Below, in pieces: positions 37,677 to 48,900 of a stretch of DNA of 64,000 bases (the first letter of the stretch is position 1; each line of letters begins with the position of its first letter). The DNA lies in assembly GCF_017916325.1 (NCBI RefSeq), contig NC_090145.1, forward strand, positions 421,001 to 485,000. The letters run 5' to 3'. The translations under genes and the position numbers were made by a program. The stretch is from Leishmania martiniquensis (Eukaryota; Euglenozoa; Kinetoplastea; Trypanosomatida; Trypanosomatidae). The notes beneath the pieces were generated by a model. That model saw only the letters and a program-made list of their open reading frames with translations, ran no database searches and had not been told where the DNA came from.

Positions 37677-40600
37677 TCACTCGAAATAGCGGCGCTTTGG
37701 ACGCTTCTTGAACCACTGATCCTCGTCTGTGTCGGCCACTCCAACCTCAGGCGCGCTCTCCATCGCTGCCGCCGTTGCTTCCTCTAAGCCCTCGTATGCG
37801 GCCGGTGGCGAAGCGCGTGCGCGCGCGGTGGATCGACGGGCACCGCGACGCACGCGCACCTGCAGAGCCTCGTCGTCATCCATCTTCTGCGTTGCGCGCC
37901 GGCTCGCCGGAGCGGGTGGTGGTGGCGATGGCGACGGTCGTGTCGGGGCCGCTGCTACAGGTACAGCGCGACGCCCAGGAAGGGCTCGCGGAATGGTAGG
38001 CGCTGCAGTCACCTCTATTTCTTCCTCCACCTCCACTTCCTCGACACTGTCGTCTTCGTACTCCTCGCCGTTCGCAGGAGCAGCAGCTGCTACAGCCCTA
38101 CTGCTCCGTTGTGCGCGTGAAGGCAGCGGCACTGCCGATGCGGGGCCGGCGCCGCGTGTACGTGTACCAGCCATAGGTGCTGCAGATGCAGGGGAGACAG
38201 GGGTGCGGGCAGAGGCACGTGCCGGCGGAAACTCTTCCTCCTCTTCAAGTTCTTCGACCTCCTCCAATTCTTCTTTGAGATCCTCTTCCTCTACTGAAGG
38301 GCCGCCGTCACCGCCACTGTGCTGCATCATGGCTGCTGGCTTGGGCACTGCTGCTGCTGCTGCGCCGGTCTTGCCTGTTCCACGCTGCTGCTGCTGCCAC
38401 TGGCTATAGGCGGCTTCTCCGAGCCTCGCTCCCTCTTGCTCCTCTCCGTCCCGAGCAGCTTGTGTTGCCGCGGCGTTGGGCATGGGTGCCCCTGGCAGCT
38501 GCCGGTGTTTCCCTCGCGACGCGCGTGCCGGCGCCGCCTCCGCGGCCTCTTTGCTTTTACCACTCGCCGTCTCTTCCTCGTCCTCCTCTTGCAGGGCGCG
38601 ACGGCGGCCAGAGCGGGTGGGGCTCGGTGGTGGCACGGGAGCCGCTGCAGCACCTTTGGCCTTGCGTGAGGGCGGCGGTGGGAGGGCCGCCTCCACATCC
38701 TCTTCCTCCTCCACGACCTCGTCCTCTTCCATCTCCACGTTCTCTGCCGTCTCCGAAGCGCCCGCAGCGCCGTCGCCGTCGCCGTCCTCTGGAAGCAGCT
38801 GCGCCAGTGTCGCGGTTAGCGTGGCCTCCAAGTCTTCGCGGTTGTGCAGCAGACTGTGCACTACCGACGCTCCCGAGGTCTCCTCGATGTCCATGACAAG
38901 GTCATCGATGCAGCGGAACTCGTCCATCTCATCCGCCATCCCGAGCGGGGTGGCGAGCGCCCGCAGCCGCACCGCCTCCTCCTTTGAAAACGGATTTGTC
39001 AAGTCGATCGTTGCTGCCGAGCGCAGCATGAAGTCTGTGCTTTCCGATGGGTCCACCATCTTCGTTGCAATGAGGTGGTAGTGCACCACGTTCACGCGAG
39101 GGAGGACCTTGTGGCGAAGCAGGTGCAGGACACCGAGCATCACCTCCGCAAACGGAAGCCGCACCTCCTCTTCAAGGATGCGATCCTTGGTCGAGGTGTA
39201 GTAGAGGTGCAGCGTCGTGCCGGAGAGGCACACCACACTGCAGCCGGCGCTCTGGTCGATCGCTGGGCGGAAAGGAGAGTGCCGCTTGTCCTTCGAGGTG
39301 AAGAACACCTTGTACGCCTGAATCGCGGCGAGCACCTTGGCAGATGTCATGTCGGTGACGGACGCGATCGTGGACGATGACGCCCCAGTCGCCGCAAAGA
39401 CGGTAAAGGGCCGTGTGTCGGACGACACCAACGGGAAGCCGTAAGGCGGCATCGACGTACCCTCGAGCACGACGACTTGCTCCTCGCGAGCCAACGCCCG
39501 CATGAGGACAGAGCCGTAGAGGAGCGCGTTCACACTCTCGCGCTTGTAGAACTCGATAGCTGCGCCATCCGTGGCCTCCTCGAGCGCCATCTGGTGCTTG
39601 TTGTACGACGTCCAGATCGTCTTGAGCGCCCGCACGCCGATCGGGTCGGCATCGGTGACGGTGGCAGCGTGGTACGCACTGAACATAGCGAGCGGGTCGA
39701 CTTGCGCGGTATCTTCGTCGAGCACCAGAATGTCACCCCGCTGCTCCTGCGCATCACGCTCGTCCTTGCTGGTGGGGTGAAGGTAGCCGTCAGCAGTATT
39801 GAACTGCTTCAACATGAGCTCGGCAAGTCGAGCAAGACGTTCCCGCCGCTCCGCTGCAGTCACCCTGCCGGCTGCGGTGGCCGGTGACGGTGGTGGTGGG
39901 GCTGCTGCTGCTGCAGAGGGGGCAGGTGATGACGGCTGCGCCGTGGCCACAGGTTCCTCTTCCTCCGCCTCTTCAACCTCTTCCTCCACCTCCTCCACGA
40001 GTTCCTCATCGGCCTCTTCTTCTATTTCGTGCCGCGGTGGCAGCTGGTGTTGCTGCTGCTGCTGCTGCCGAGGCACCATAGTAGCGACTTCAGGGACTCT
40101 CTTGCTGCCGTAGCGACCTCCTGGTGCGACTGCGGTGGCGGGGGGCTGTTGCGGGCTGGGCGACGCCGCCCCCGCGCGCTTTGTGGGCGTCGCCTCTGCG
40201 CCACTTTGAGCTGGGGCAGCGTCGCGCCCGAGAATCACCTCGGCTTCATTCATCAGCTCTGCCATCTCCTCATCGTCCACCACCTCGTCACCCTCCAGGG
40301 CCTCCTCCAACACCTCCTCAGCGTCTTCGTCAGGGATGTCCGCCAGCTCCTCACCCTCAGCAACCTCATCCTTCTCGACCACCGGCGTCTTTGGCGCTGT
40401 GCCAGAGGCGACAGAACGCTGCCGAGGACCTCGACGCCGCGCCGGGGCGATTTCGTCCGCATTCTCGCTTGGTGCGGAGTTGCCGGATGGGCTCGCTGCC
40501 CCTGCAGGCCCTTCGCTATCATCATCTCGCTCCGTTGCTGTGACGGTGGCGGCTCGCTGTGCTAATGGCTGTGCATGACGGCTCGCTGCGGCGTCCGCCG

Positions 40601-41576
40601 GTGCGGTCCCGGTTTCCGTCACGGCGGACGCTTTCAGGTCCACCAGGAACGGCGCTGCTGACGGGACGGCCGTGGAAGCGCCATTGGGTAGCCGCTTGGG
40701 TGCCATCAGCTCATCGGCGACAGCGCGCTGGATTGCGCGGGTCAGCCAAGCGACTACCTCTTCGCTTTGCGACTGATTCTGGTGACGCGCAAGGCGGCTG
40801 TACGCTGTTTCGAGGACGCCCCGCGAGTAAGCGCTGAGCTGCACCCGGTCCGGCTGCTCCCTCCACTGCCCGACCGTCGCCACACCAAGCAGGCGAAGCT
40901 CACGCGCGTCTTTTTCGCTCTGATACCGTTCGCTGCTGAGCAGCACCTCGAGGCACTCCGCGTCTCCGCCGACCGCCTTGAGCTTTCGTTTCGGCGTCAT
41001 GGCGACAAAATCGCGGAGGCTGACCGCCTCCACAGCGCCCCCGCCAACTTTCACGTCGGGGTCGACGAGGAGCCGGACGAGGTCTGCAACGGTGCCGACG
41101 GCGCCGGCAGCATCGCCTCTGCCGTGATCATGCGAGTGGAGCAGAACCTCGTCGATGGTGACCTCGTAGGGCCCACGCTGATCCTCCCTGGCGTCCATGT
41201 CGTTGTAATACGGGGTGCCGCCGGCGGAGGCGAGTGTGCGGAACGGGCCCGCGATGCTGTTGCGGCTGCCCTGTGGCACCGCGGCGTGTGGTGAGAGAAG
41301 GACGCGAGACGCCCGAAGCGCGGTCTGGTAGTGCATGCCGTAGTCGCTAGCCCCAGTGTTCGCGCCGCCTGTTGGACGAGTTGCTCGGGTAGACGCGAGT
41401 GGAACACGAAGGGCTATCGCGCTGTCTCCGAAGGGGCGCAAGGGTACGGCAGCCGTCCCTCCAAAGCTGACTGTCATCCAGAGCTGACCGCTGCTGCCAC
41501 GCACTGGGGTGGCGGTCGCAGCTGCTGCTACAGTCGCGGCGGCCGCGGCTCCTTGAAGAGGACGCCTTCGGAGCAT
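37677..41576 (-). CDS. Putative mitochondrial protein with acidic linkers (1299 residues), paralogue of the upstream 2025-residue protein
   Basis: I do not recognise a named family. The N-terminus (MLRRRPLQGAAAAATV, Arg/Ala/Thr-rich, no acidic residues for about 50 positions) looks like a mitochondrial presequence. A short block near 160-200 (LVRLLVDPDV..., LRDFVAMTPKRKLKAVGGD) and a larger domain at about 610-930 (with PPYGFPLVSSDTRPF, AIQAYKVFFTS, HSPFRPAID, CSVVCLSGTTLHLY, AEVMLGVLHLLRHKVLP) recur in the neighbouring 2025-residue protein. Between them, and after about 930, lie very acidic Glu/Ala/Pro/Gln-rich stretches. No P-loop is present here. The last residues are basic-aromatic (KKRPKRRYFE). 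The start is the first ATG in frame; the longer frame begins with GTG. A role at the kinetoplast or in mitochondrial RNA/DNA handling is only a guess. Confidence 0.82.
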   Translation of the reverse strand: MLRRRPLQGAAAAATVAAAATATPVRGSSGQLWMTVSFGGTAAVPLRPFGDSAIALRVPLASTRATRPTGGANTGASDYGMHYQTALRASRVLLSPHAAVPQGSRNSIAGPFRTLASAGGTPYYNDMDAREDQRGPYEVTIDEVLLHSHDHGRGDAAGAVGTVADLVRLLVDPDVKVGGGAVEAVSLRDFVAMTPKRKLKAVGGDAECLEVLLSSERYQSEKDARELRLLGVATVGQWREQPDRVQLSAYSRGVLETAYSRLARHQNQSQSEEVVAWLTRAIQRAVADELMAPKRLPNGASTAVPSAAPFLVDLKASAVTETGTAPADAAASRHAQPLAQRAATVTATERDDDSEGPAGAASPSGNSAPSENADEIAPARRRGPRQRSVASGTAPKTPVVEKDEVAEGEELADIPDEDAEEVLEEALEGDEVVDDEEMAELMNEAEVILGRDAAPAQSGAEATPTKRAGAASPSPQQPPATAVAPGGRYGSKRVPEVATMVPRQQQQQQHQLPPRHEIEEEADEELVEEVEEEVEEAEEEEPVATAQPSSPAPSAAAAAPPPPSPATAAGRVTAAERRERLARLAELMLKQFNTADGYLHPTSKDERDAQEQRGDILVLDEDTAQVDPLAMFSAYHAATVTDADPIGVRALKTIWTSYNKHQMALEEATDGAAIEFYKRESVNALLYGSVLMRALAREEQVVVLEGTSMPPYGFPLVSSDTRPFTVFAATGASSSTIASVTDMTSAKVLAAIQAYKVFFTSKDKRHSPFRPAIDQSAGCSVVCLSGTTLHLYYTSTKDRILEEEVRLPFAEVMLGVLHLLRHKVLPRVNVVHYHLIATKMVDPSESTDFMLRSAATIDLTNPFSKEEAVRLRALATPLGMADEMDEFRCIDDLVMDIEETSGASVVHSLLHNREDLEATLTATLAQLLPEDGDGDGAAGASETAENVEMEEDEVVEEEEDVEAALPPPPSRKAKGAAAAPVPPPSPTRSGRRRALQEEDEEETASGKSKEAAEAAPARASRGKHRQLPGAPMPNAAATQAARDGEEQEGARLGEAAYSQWQQQQRGTGKTGAAAAAVPKPAAMMQHSGGDGGPSVEEEDLKEELEEVEELEEEEEFPPARASARTPVSPASAAPMAGTRTRGAGPASAVPLPSRAQRSSRAVAAAAPANGEEYEDDSVEEVEVEEEIEVTAAPTIPRALPGRRAVPVAAAPTRPSPSPPPPAPASRRATQKMDDDEALQVRVRRGARRSTARARASPPAAYEGLEEATAAAMESAPEVGVADTDEDQWFKKRPKRRYFE

Positions 41577-42958
41577 TGCGCTTACTCGCACGGCGCCCGA
41601 AGAGAAATTTTTTTTGGTGCTCTTTCGCTGTCACGCAGATCCACAGTGCGGGCAGTGGCCGACCGAGACACCGGATGCCCTCGTAAGGCGGGAGAGAGAA
41701 GAGGGGGTGGGGTGGTGGAGGGAGAGCGAAGACGAACGCACACTCACAGAGACGCGCGCAAGGGAGGGAGGCGCGGCGATAAAAAAAAGCTAAGGGGGGA
41801 GGGGGGAAAGGGGGGTTGGGAGGAGGGGCGACCGTGCCAGCGACTGGACGTGTGCGCGCCGGTGTGCTAGGGTGACCGTGCGACCGATGAGATTGCTTGC
41901 ACCTGCCAGCAAAGGAAGTTCTATGAAAGTACGCGAGTGAGGATAGACGAGGAGGCGTGGAAGCGCCCCGTCTTGGCGCGCCTTCGCGATGGCTGTGGCG
42001 CACACCGATTATGTGCGCGTATTCTTTTACTTTCGCGTGCTTGTGTGTGTGTGTGTGTATGTGCAAGTGTGCCAACCGTCGCACGGACGCTTCGCTTCGC
42101 TTGTCCACGCGTCGGCTCGTCAATGGTGAGGACTGCCTTCGCAGAAGTGTTGCGGGCCTGCGCAGATCGTACGAAGCAGCGGTATCGCACACACGTGCAT
42201 GTGCGTGCGTAGGAGCATCAGCAAGTGACCGGGTAAAGAGGATGTAGGAAGAAGTGTCAGCGAGATGGGTGGTCATCATAGTGCGATGGGGACCCAGGCG
42301 ACGTGCCTTCGAGCCCTCTTCGACTGCTGCTGTGTTTATCGGCGCTGCCAGGAAGAAAGAGAGTGAGCGAGCGCGTGGGGGAGGGGCTACTTACCTCCTC
42401 CTCCCCTTCCACACCACTCCAACACAAGTGGCGGTGAACCCATTAGCCCTCCCTCTCCCCTCCGCTTACACAAGTGCCTATACCTGCGCCGTCTGCCACC
42501 AGCCGTCCTTGACCGCCTGCGACGGTACGGCATTCACCTTTCCTTCGCTGCTGGGGAAGCGTACAAGAGACGGAGAGAGAGGGCACATCATCGACGTGGG
42601 ATGCCGACCCATCCACATACGAGAACATGCGCGCACAAACACCCGGCGGTGCAGGTACTGGCGCGTGCGCCTCCAAGTGTGTTCCACCATGTTTGCATCC
42701 ATCTAGCCATCGTCTCTCGCACGCGTTTCAGAGCGAGCGAGAGAGGGCGACGATACAACATGCGTCGCGCACGTGTCTGAGACGTCTATGAATCACAGCT
42801 CACACACACAATCAACCCTCGCGTATACGTACACGAGGACACGTGGCCCGGCCGCTTGGGTGCGAGGGGGAGGAGGAGGAGCGCGGGGAAGGAATCAAGA
42901 AACGCCCTCATAGCGGATTTTCCCCTCCCCTCCCTTTTCCGTCCGCACGCCACCACGT
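41577..42958. other. Spacer between the two mitochondrial paralogue genes
   Basis: About 1.4 kb with no supportable gene. There is a TG run near 42041-42060 and CT-rich tracts on the minus strand near 41690-41830 that could serve trans-splicing of the downstream gene. Confidence 0.6.
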
Positions 42959-45900
42959 CTACCTCCGCCGCCCGCTGACTGACTTCTTCTTGTTGCTACT
43001 GGATGCAGAGGCTGCCCTGTTCTTCTTGGCTGATGCCGGCGTGTCGGCCAACGTGAAGGACTTCCGCCGCTTTGCCTGCGAGGTCGCCAGCGGCGCTGGC
43101 TTGGCAGTTGCACGATCACCACTGCCAGATCTGCCCGTCGACCGCCTTGACGCGCTGCTGGCGGGGGCCTGCTTTCCACTAAACCTGTGACTCTCGCGAC
43201 GTGGCCGCCGGGGCGTGACGGGGCTCGTCTTGCTGCTAGCTCTGCTGCCGCCCTTGCGCCGGTTGCCGCGAGCGCCGCGCGGTTTCTCCACATCCAGCTC
43301 CTCTTCGTCTTCCTCATCCTCTCCGTCGCCGTCCTTGGAAGCGTTATTTTTATCGTGACTCTTGGCAACGGCGCCGGCAACCATCTCGCCCTCGCCGCGT
43401 TTGTCTTCCGGTGTGATGGCAGTCGGCGTGCGAGCTGCCGCGGCGCCCCTTCCGCCACCGATGCTACTGCCATCTCCGTTCGCCGTGGTTCGCGGGGACG
43501 CGGCTGAAACGGTATCGGCACCGGCAGACGCCAACACCGGTGACGGGATTCGATTCGGCGTCCACGGGCCCGCCAGGTTCGCTATCGAGCCAGTGAAAGG
43601 CGCGGAGCTTGCGAGACCGCCGCCAGCTGTGGTGAGGGAAGTGCTGGCCAGCACGCTCGCGGCACCTTGTGGATGGGCCTCGACCCCCAGCGCTGCCGTG
43701 GCTGTGGATGGGAGGGGCGGGGCAGAGGGCTGGGCACCGGGGTTCGAGCCATGCAGCCCAGCGATCAGACTCTCGGGCGTGATGACATCATGCAGCCAGG
43801 CAAGTGCATCTGCCTCTGCTTCTTCTGCAGCGGAGCGGGCAGGCACTCGAGACACCTTCGATGGTGCCGCCCGCGCGGCGGCCGCGCCCGCCCCTGAAAC
43901 GCCGATGGACGGCGGAGGCGCGTTGTAGTTGATGCGATCCTCCATCACCAAATCACGTTGCAGGTCGCGCGCCGTCTCCTCACGCTGCTGCTGTATCTGC
44001 GCCGACCACTCCGTCATCGAGCCCGCCTCATCGTTCATCATCGCCTCGAGCAGCGCTGCGGACTCGTGCACCAAGTCGCCGTCGGCGACAGAAAGACTAT
44101 CAGAGGGGTCCATGCCGCCGGCAGCGGACTTCCCCGCGTTGGCGTGTGCCATTGCTGTCGTGTCCCGCACGAGGCGCGCGTCGCTCGCGAGGTCGTCCAG
44201 TTCTGCACCCGGCACAACGTCTTCTTCACCCATGTTCACGTAGTCGGCATCGTCGTCGTCCTCGTCTGCGGCAGCATCGGAGGCCCTCCGCCCGCCTCTG
44301 CCACGGCGCATTGCCTGCGCCATGAGGTCTGCCGCTGACACCACCGCCGATGTGTACGCGGGCAGCACGGTCGAGTCCGGCACGAGCTGCAGCAGCGTTG
44401 GCGAGAAGAGCGACTCCACTTCCTCTGGCGTGGACAAGACGTCGTGCAGCACCCGCACCCGATGCGCGAGCTCGATTTCGCTCATCAATTCGCTGAGGGT
44501 GCGAAAGTCCTTCGTGATACCAAGCGCCCGCTGCAGCTCGCGCAGCCGGTCCATGACGTGGTCTTCGAACACGGCATCGTGGTCCAGGTAGTAGGGCACG
44601 GTGGAGACCGTGACAGGGTTGAAGACATCTACGCTCACACCGCCCGCCATTGCATCCCCGCGCCGGCGCGCATAGACGCTGGCGTGGCCGCCACTGCTGC
44701 CGTTTCCAGACAGACTCGCATCCACCCCAGGCCGTGCCTCGTCCAACAACACCACCGTCACGTACTGCACGGCGCGCACCTTGTCCGCTGGCAGCACCTG
44801 GCGCTCCAAGACGTGCAGCACTCCCAGCAAGGCCTCCGCAAAGCGGGCCACCATGTGCCGGAGCTGCGCCGTGGTCGTTACGATATTGTACAATCCCAGC
44901 GTCGATCCGCACACGAACACGACGTCGCAGCCGCCGTTGAGGCCGACCATAGGCCGAAACGGAAAGTGGCTTGGCGCGGCGTTGGAGAAGAACATCTTAT
45001 AGGCGGACACCGCGCGGCGCACCGTGTCCGGTGTAGCGCTCCGGATGAGCGACTCGCCGCCCGCCGTTGCGGTCCCACGCGCGTGGTGGGCGCTGCTGCC
45101 GCGCACCCGCGTCTCAGACGCAAGGAGAGGGAAGCCAAAGGACGGAACTTTCAGATTCAGCTCCAGCTGCGCCCCCGCCACGGCAGCTGACCGCAGTAGC
45201 AGCGCTCCGTGCAGGAGAATACGCATGGCGTCGCGCTTGCGCGCCGGCGTCGTGGAGAGCTCGGAGACGACGCTGCGGTATTCGGCCCAGACCTCTGCCC
45301 AAGCCCGCACAACCTTGCGCTCGTTGCTGCCGACACCGGTGCTGCTGCGAAGCCGGGCCGCGGCCGCTGTGGCGCTCGTGTCAGCCGCTTTCGGCTTCGC
45401 GTTCGAGGAGCTGCCACCGCCCTCTTCGCCCCCGATATCCTCGCCCTCGGCGTTGCTGCCGCGCTGCAGCTCGCTGCCCTCCAGCAGCTGCCCGTCGCTG
45501 TTGAAGACGCGCTCATCAATCGCGTCCTGCCTGGAGAATATGGTGAAGAGAGCGAAGGGGTGGACTTGGCTGCTTGTGTGATTGTGTGGGAGCACCAGCC
45601 CATCCTTGACGTCCTGCAGCGTTGTGTCGAGCTCGGTGCTAAGGTATCCGGTCGGGCTGCTGAGTTGGCGCTGCAGAAGCTCGACGAGGCGACGGCGGCT
45701 GCGACGCGGGTCCTGAAGAAGCGTGATGTAGACCGGCAGCTCGGCGAACAGCTCGCGTGGCACGTAGCTGTGAAGAAGCTGCGGGTGCGCCGAGCCGTTG
45801 CCCATCATAAGCCGCGGTAGCCCCGTGCGCAGGTCCATGAGTGACACGCGGTGGGACCAGAAGAGCTCCAGTGCTTTGCCAGCCAGCGCTGGGGCGTTCT

Positions 45901-48900
45901 TCAGCACCTCATACAGCAGGCCGGGCATGTCGAGGCCGTGCGTCAGGTGCAGTGCGTGCAGAGTCGCAAGCAGAGGCAGCACGCGCAGGCGCGACTGCAG
46001 TCCAACACCACCGGAGAGCGGCAGGTAGTAGCGCCGGCACGGTGCCGGGCAGTACGTCAGCAGCAGTGGCGTGGCTGCCGTGCCAGCAAAGACGAAGTTC
46101 ACCTGTCCCACCGCCGCGGATATCTGGGTGAAGCAGGAATACAGGTGCTCCTCAACAGATTTGCCAGTGGAGAGCCAGAGGGACATCACTTGCTGGCGCT
46201 GTTGCTCCAGGGAGGGGGAGTGCGCTGCGGCTGCTGTCACCGCCGCCGCCTGGGCAGGCGCATCCTCGTCCTCGGCGTCGCCGGTGTCGCCTTCGCCGGC
46301 GTCGTCGTCAGCGCCCTCGTCAGCAGATGCGGCTCTAGAGGAGTGAGAGAGAGGGCCGAGGGCGCCGCCGCGGATGCAGCCGCTGCCACCTGGCGCGCTC
46401 TTCGTCGTGGCCCACGAGAGAGCTGCTGCGCTGCCCCACTTGACCTGCATCGCGCTGAGAGCCCGATCTACATCATCCACAAGAATCGAGGCGAGCTGTG
46501 CTGGGGCGGCCGTGGCTGCCGAAGATGCCCCGCGCTGCTGCTGCTGCTGATGCTGACGGTAGCCCGTGCCGGCGTTGCGCGCCGACTGCAGAAGACTCTG
46601 GTACCGCTCCCACGACCAGTTCTTCGGATGTCCCCACCAGTAAACGCTACGCGGCGCACGTGAGTAGAGCTCTTCCGTGCGGATCAGGTATGGACACGAC
46701 GCGAGCGCCACGCGGAACCAGAAGCGGGCGGCAAAGGCTACTGGGTGGTCATCCAGGTCTGGCAGGTATGGCGTTGCGGAGCCGCCGTAGCGCACGAGCA
46801 CGACCTTGTCCCCCGGCCGAGCGGTGCGGTCGGCGAGCCGCTCCAGCAGCGCCGTTTTGCCCGAGAGCGGCCCCGCCTCGATGAAGTGAATGGGCTTGTC
46901 GGCGGCTGCGGGCGGGTAGTGGAGGAGCGCTGTGAGCCGGTCCTCGAGCAGCTTCACAGGCCCGAAAAGTTGGCGCAGGCCGATAGCCTCCGCGGCGCTG
47001 AAGCCGTTGCCACCGAACCGCTCCGGCTGTGCGATGACCTCGTAAAGGGAGGTGAGTGTCAGTGTGTCAACGCGGCGGCGCAGTCGGTGCAGCACTGAGA
47101 GGTATTCCTGCTCGGTGGCGTCGTCAACAACGCCGCCGCTTTCGCGTGCTGTGGACGACGGAGGGTCCGGCTGGCCCGACCACTCACCTAGCGTCACGTC
47201 TAATCGATTCGACCCAGTAAGAAAGGTACCGGAGGCGTAGTGCGGCGGCGCCTGCACAGCGAGCCCGCTTAGGGAAGCGCCGCTCAACGACGCGTCCGCG
47301 CGCGGCGAACGCCCGTGCGAGGCCGTTTCCGCCGTGGCGGCGGCTTCCTCGACGGAGCTGTGAAAGACAAAGTAGCGCACCGGCACAGAACGCAGCTCCA
47401 GCAGACTACCAGCCCGCTTCAGAAGCCCCGGGACGCGGTCTAGTGCGAGGTAGCCGTTCTGCTGCAAGGACTGCAGCTCTGGCGGCAGCTGGTGCGCCAC
47501 GGCGTGCTCCAAGAGCTGGACAAAGGCGGCGGCGATGACGCCGTATGAGCGCTCGGTAATCTCGCGCTCCGCCTGGTTGTCGCCCCAGCCACCTGGGGTG
47601 GCACCCATCGCCGCATGGTTCGCTACATAGTCCTGCCGCACACTCGAGATGACCTTCTGCACAAAGCGCAAGTAGTGATCCAGCGTGCATGCCTCACCCG
47701 GGCGCAGCAGCCACTGCTGTGACGCGTTCGCGGTCGATGCAGGTGCAGCGCTGCCGCAGCCACTACCGCTCAGCATCTCGCCAAGCATGCGCGACTCGAT
47801 GCTCTGGGGATGGGTGCGACCCGTCACGCCGCTTCCTAGTACTGAGGCGGAGGACGCAGAGCCCATGGAGGGAGGGCCGCCGCCACCGTTATGCACCACG
47901 CCAGCTGGCATCCACTCCTTCCGCTTCGCCCACATCGCCTGCGACGCTCGGTCGATTGAGATCTGAAGCGAGTCGAGCACAAACTTCCCCACTACGTCGG
48001 ACACCCAGTGTGATAGGACGTCTTCCACTTCGTTGCCGGCGTTCACGACATGGGCCACCTCAGACATGTACGCCTCGACGCTCTGCGCGACGGCCGTATC
48101 GAGGGCACTTCGGGTGCGAGCCGACACCTTCACGAGCTGGGGGTGCTCGAGCCACTGCTGCAGGGACTGAATGCCGGCTTGCTGCAGAGCCGCCAAATCC
48201 TGCGCCGGCGACTCAGCCGCCAGTCGGGCCGCCTGCTGGTAATATGTGCTCTGCTCCATCCACTGCTGCCACTCCTTGTTCCCCCCCAGCGCCAGCAACT
48301 GCCGCTTCGGCTGCATCGCCACGAACGCACTCATTGTGATGCGCTCTACACCCTCGGCTTGAGGGTCGATCAGAAGTTGCACCACCTTGGGCAAGGTCAG
48401 TTCAGACGCCAGCGTCTCCTCCACTTTCACGATGTCCTCCACGCGAGCGTCGAGGGTGGGCCCGCTGACGGCAGCCATTCGGCGCGTGGGGGTGGGGTGC
48501 AGCGCGCCGTCTTGGCGGCGGAGCGCCGCTGAAGTGGCCGCCGCAGCTACTGCGGTGAGCGTTGCCTGCTTCGCCACGGCGAGCGATCGCGGGGACGACG
48601 CGGGGGGCGCGGAGGCAGCGGCGGCACTCGGCTCCACCGTTTCGAACAGCGCTGCTGCTGTAGGTGCTGCGTCGGCCGCCTGCAGGATAGCTGAGATCTT
48701 CTGGGCATGCAGCGGCGAGGCGGCATTCTGCGCGGCTGATGGCATGGCGGTGGCGCACGAGGAATGGACAGCCGACGCCGCCACTGTCGCTGCATTATTT
48801 GACAGCCCTGAGGACAGGGGCTGATACCACGGAAGGCGGCTTGACTCGCTACTGCCCGGGGGTTTGTAGACGTAGCGGAGAGTTGCCGTGGAAAACAGCG

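Noticed and set aside
43330..43750. GGTTCGAGCC-like strings inside the 2025-residue gene as tRNA remnants
   Set aside because: They lie within a well-supported coding frame and have no tRNA fold.
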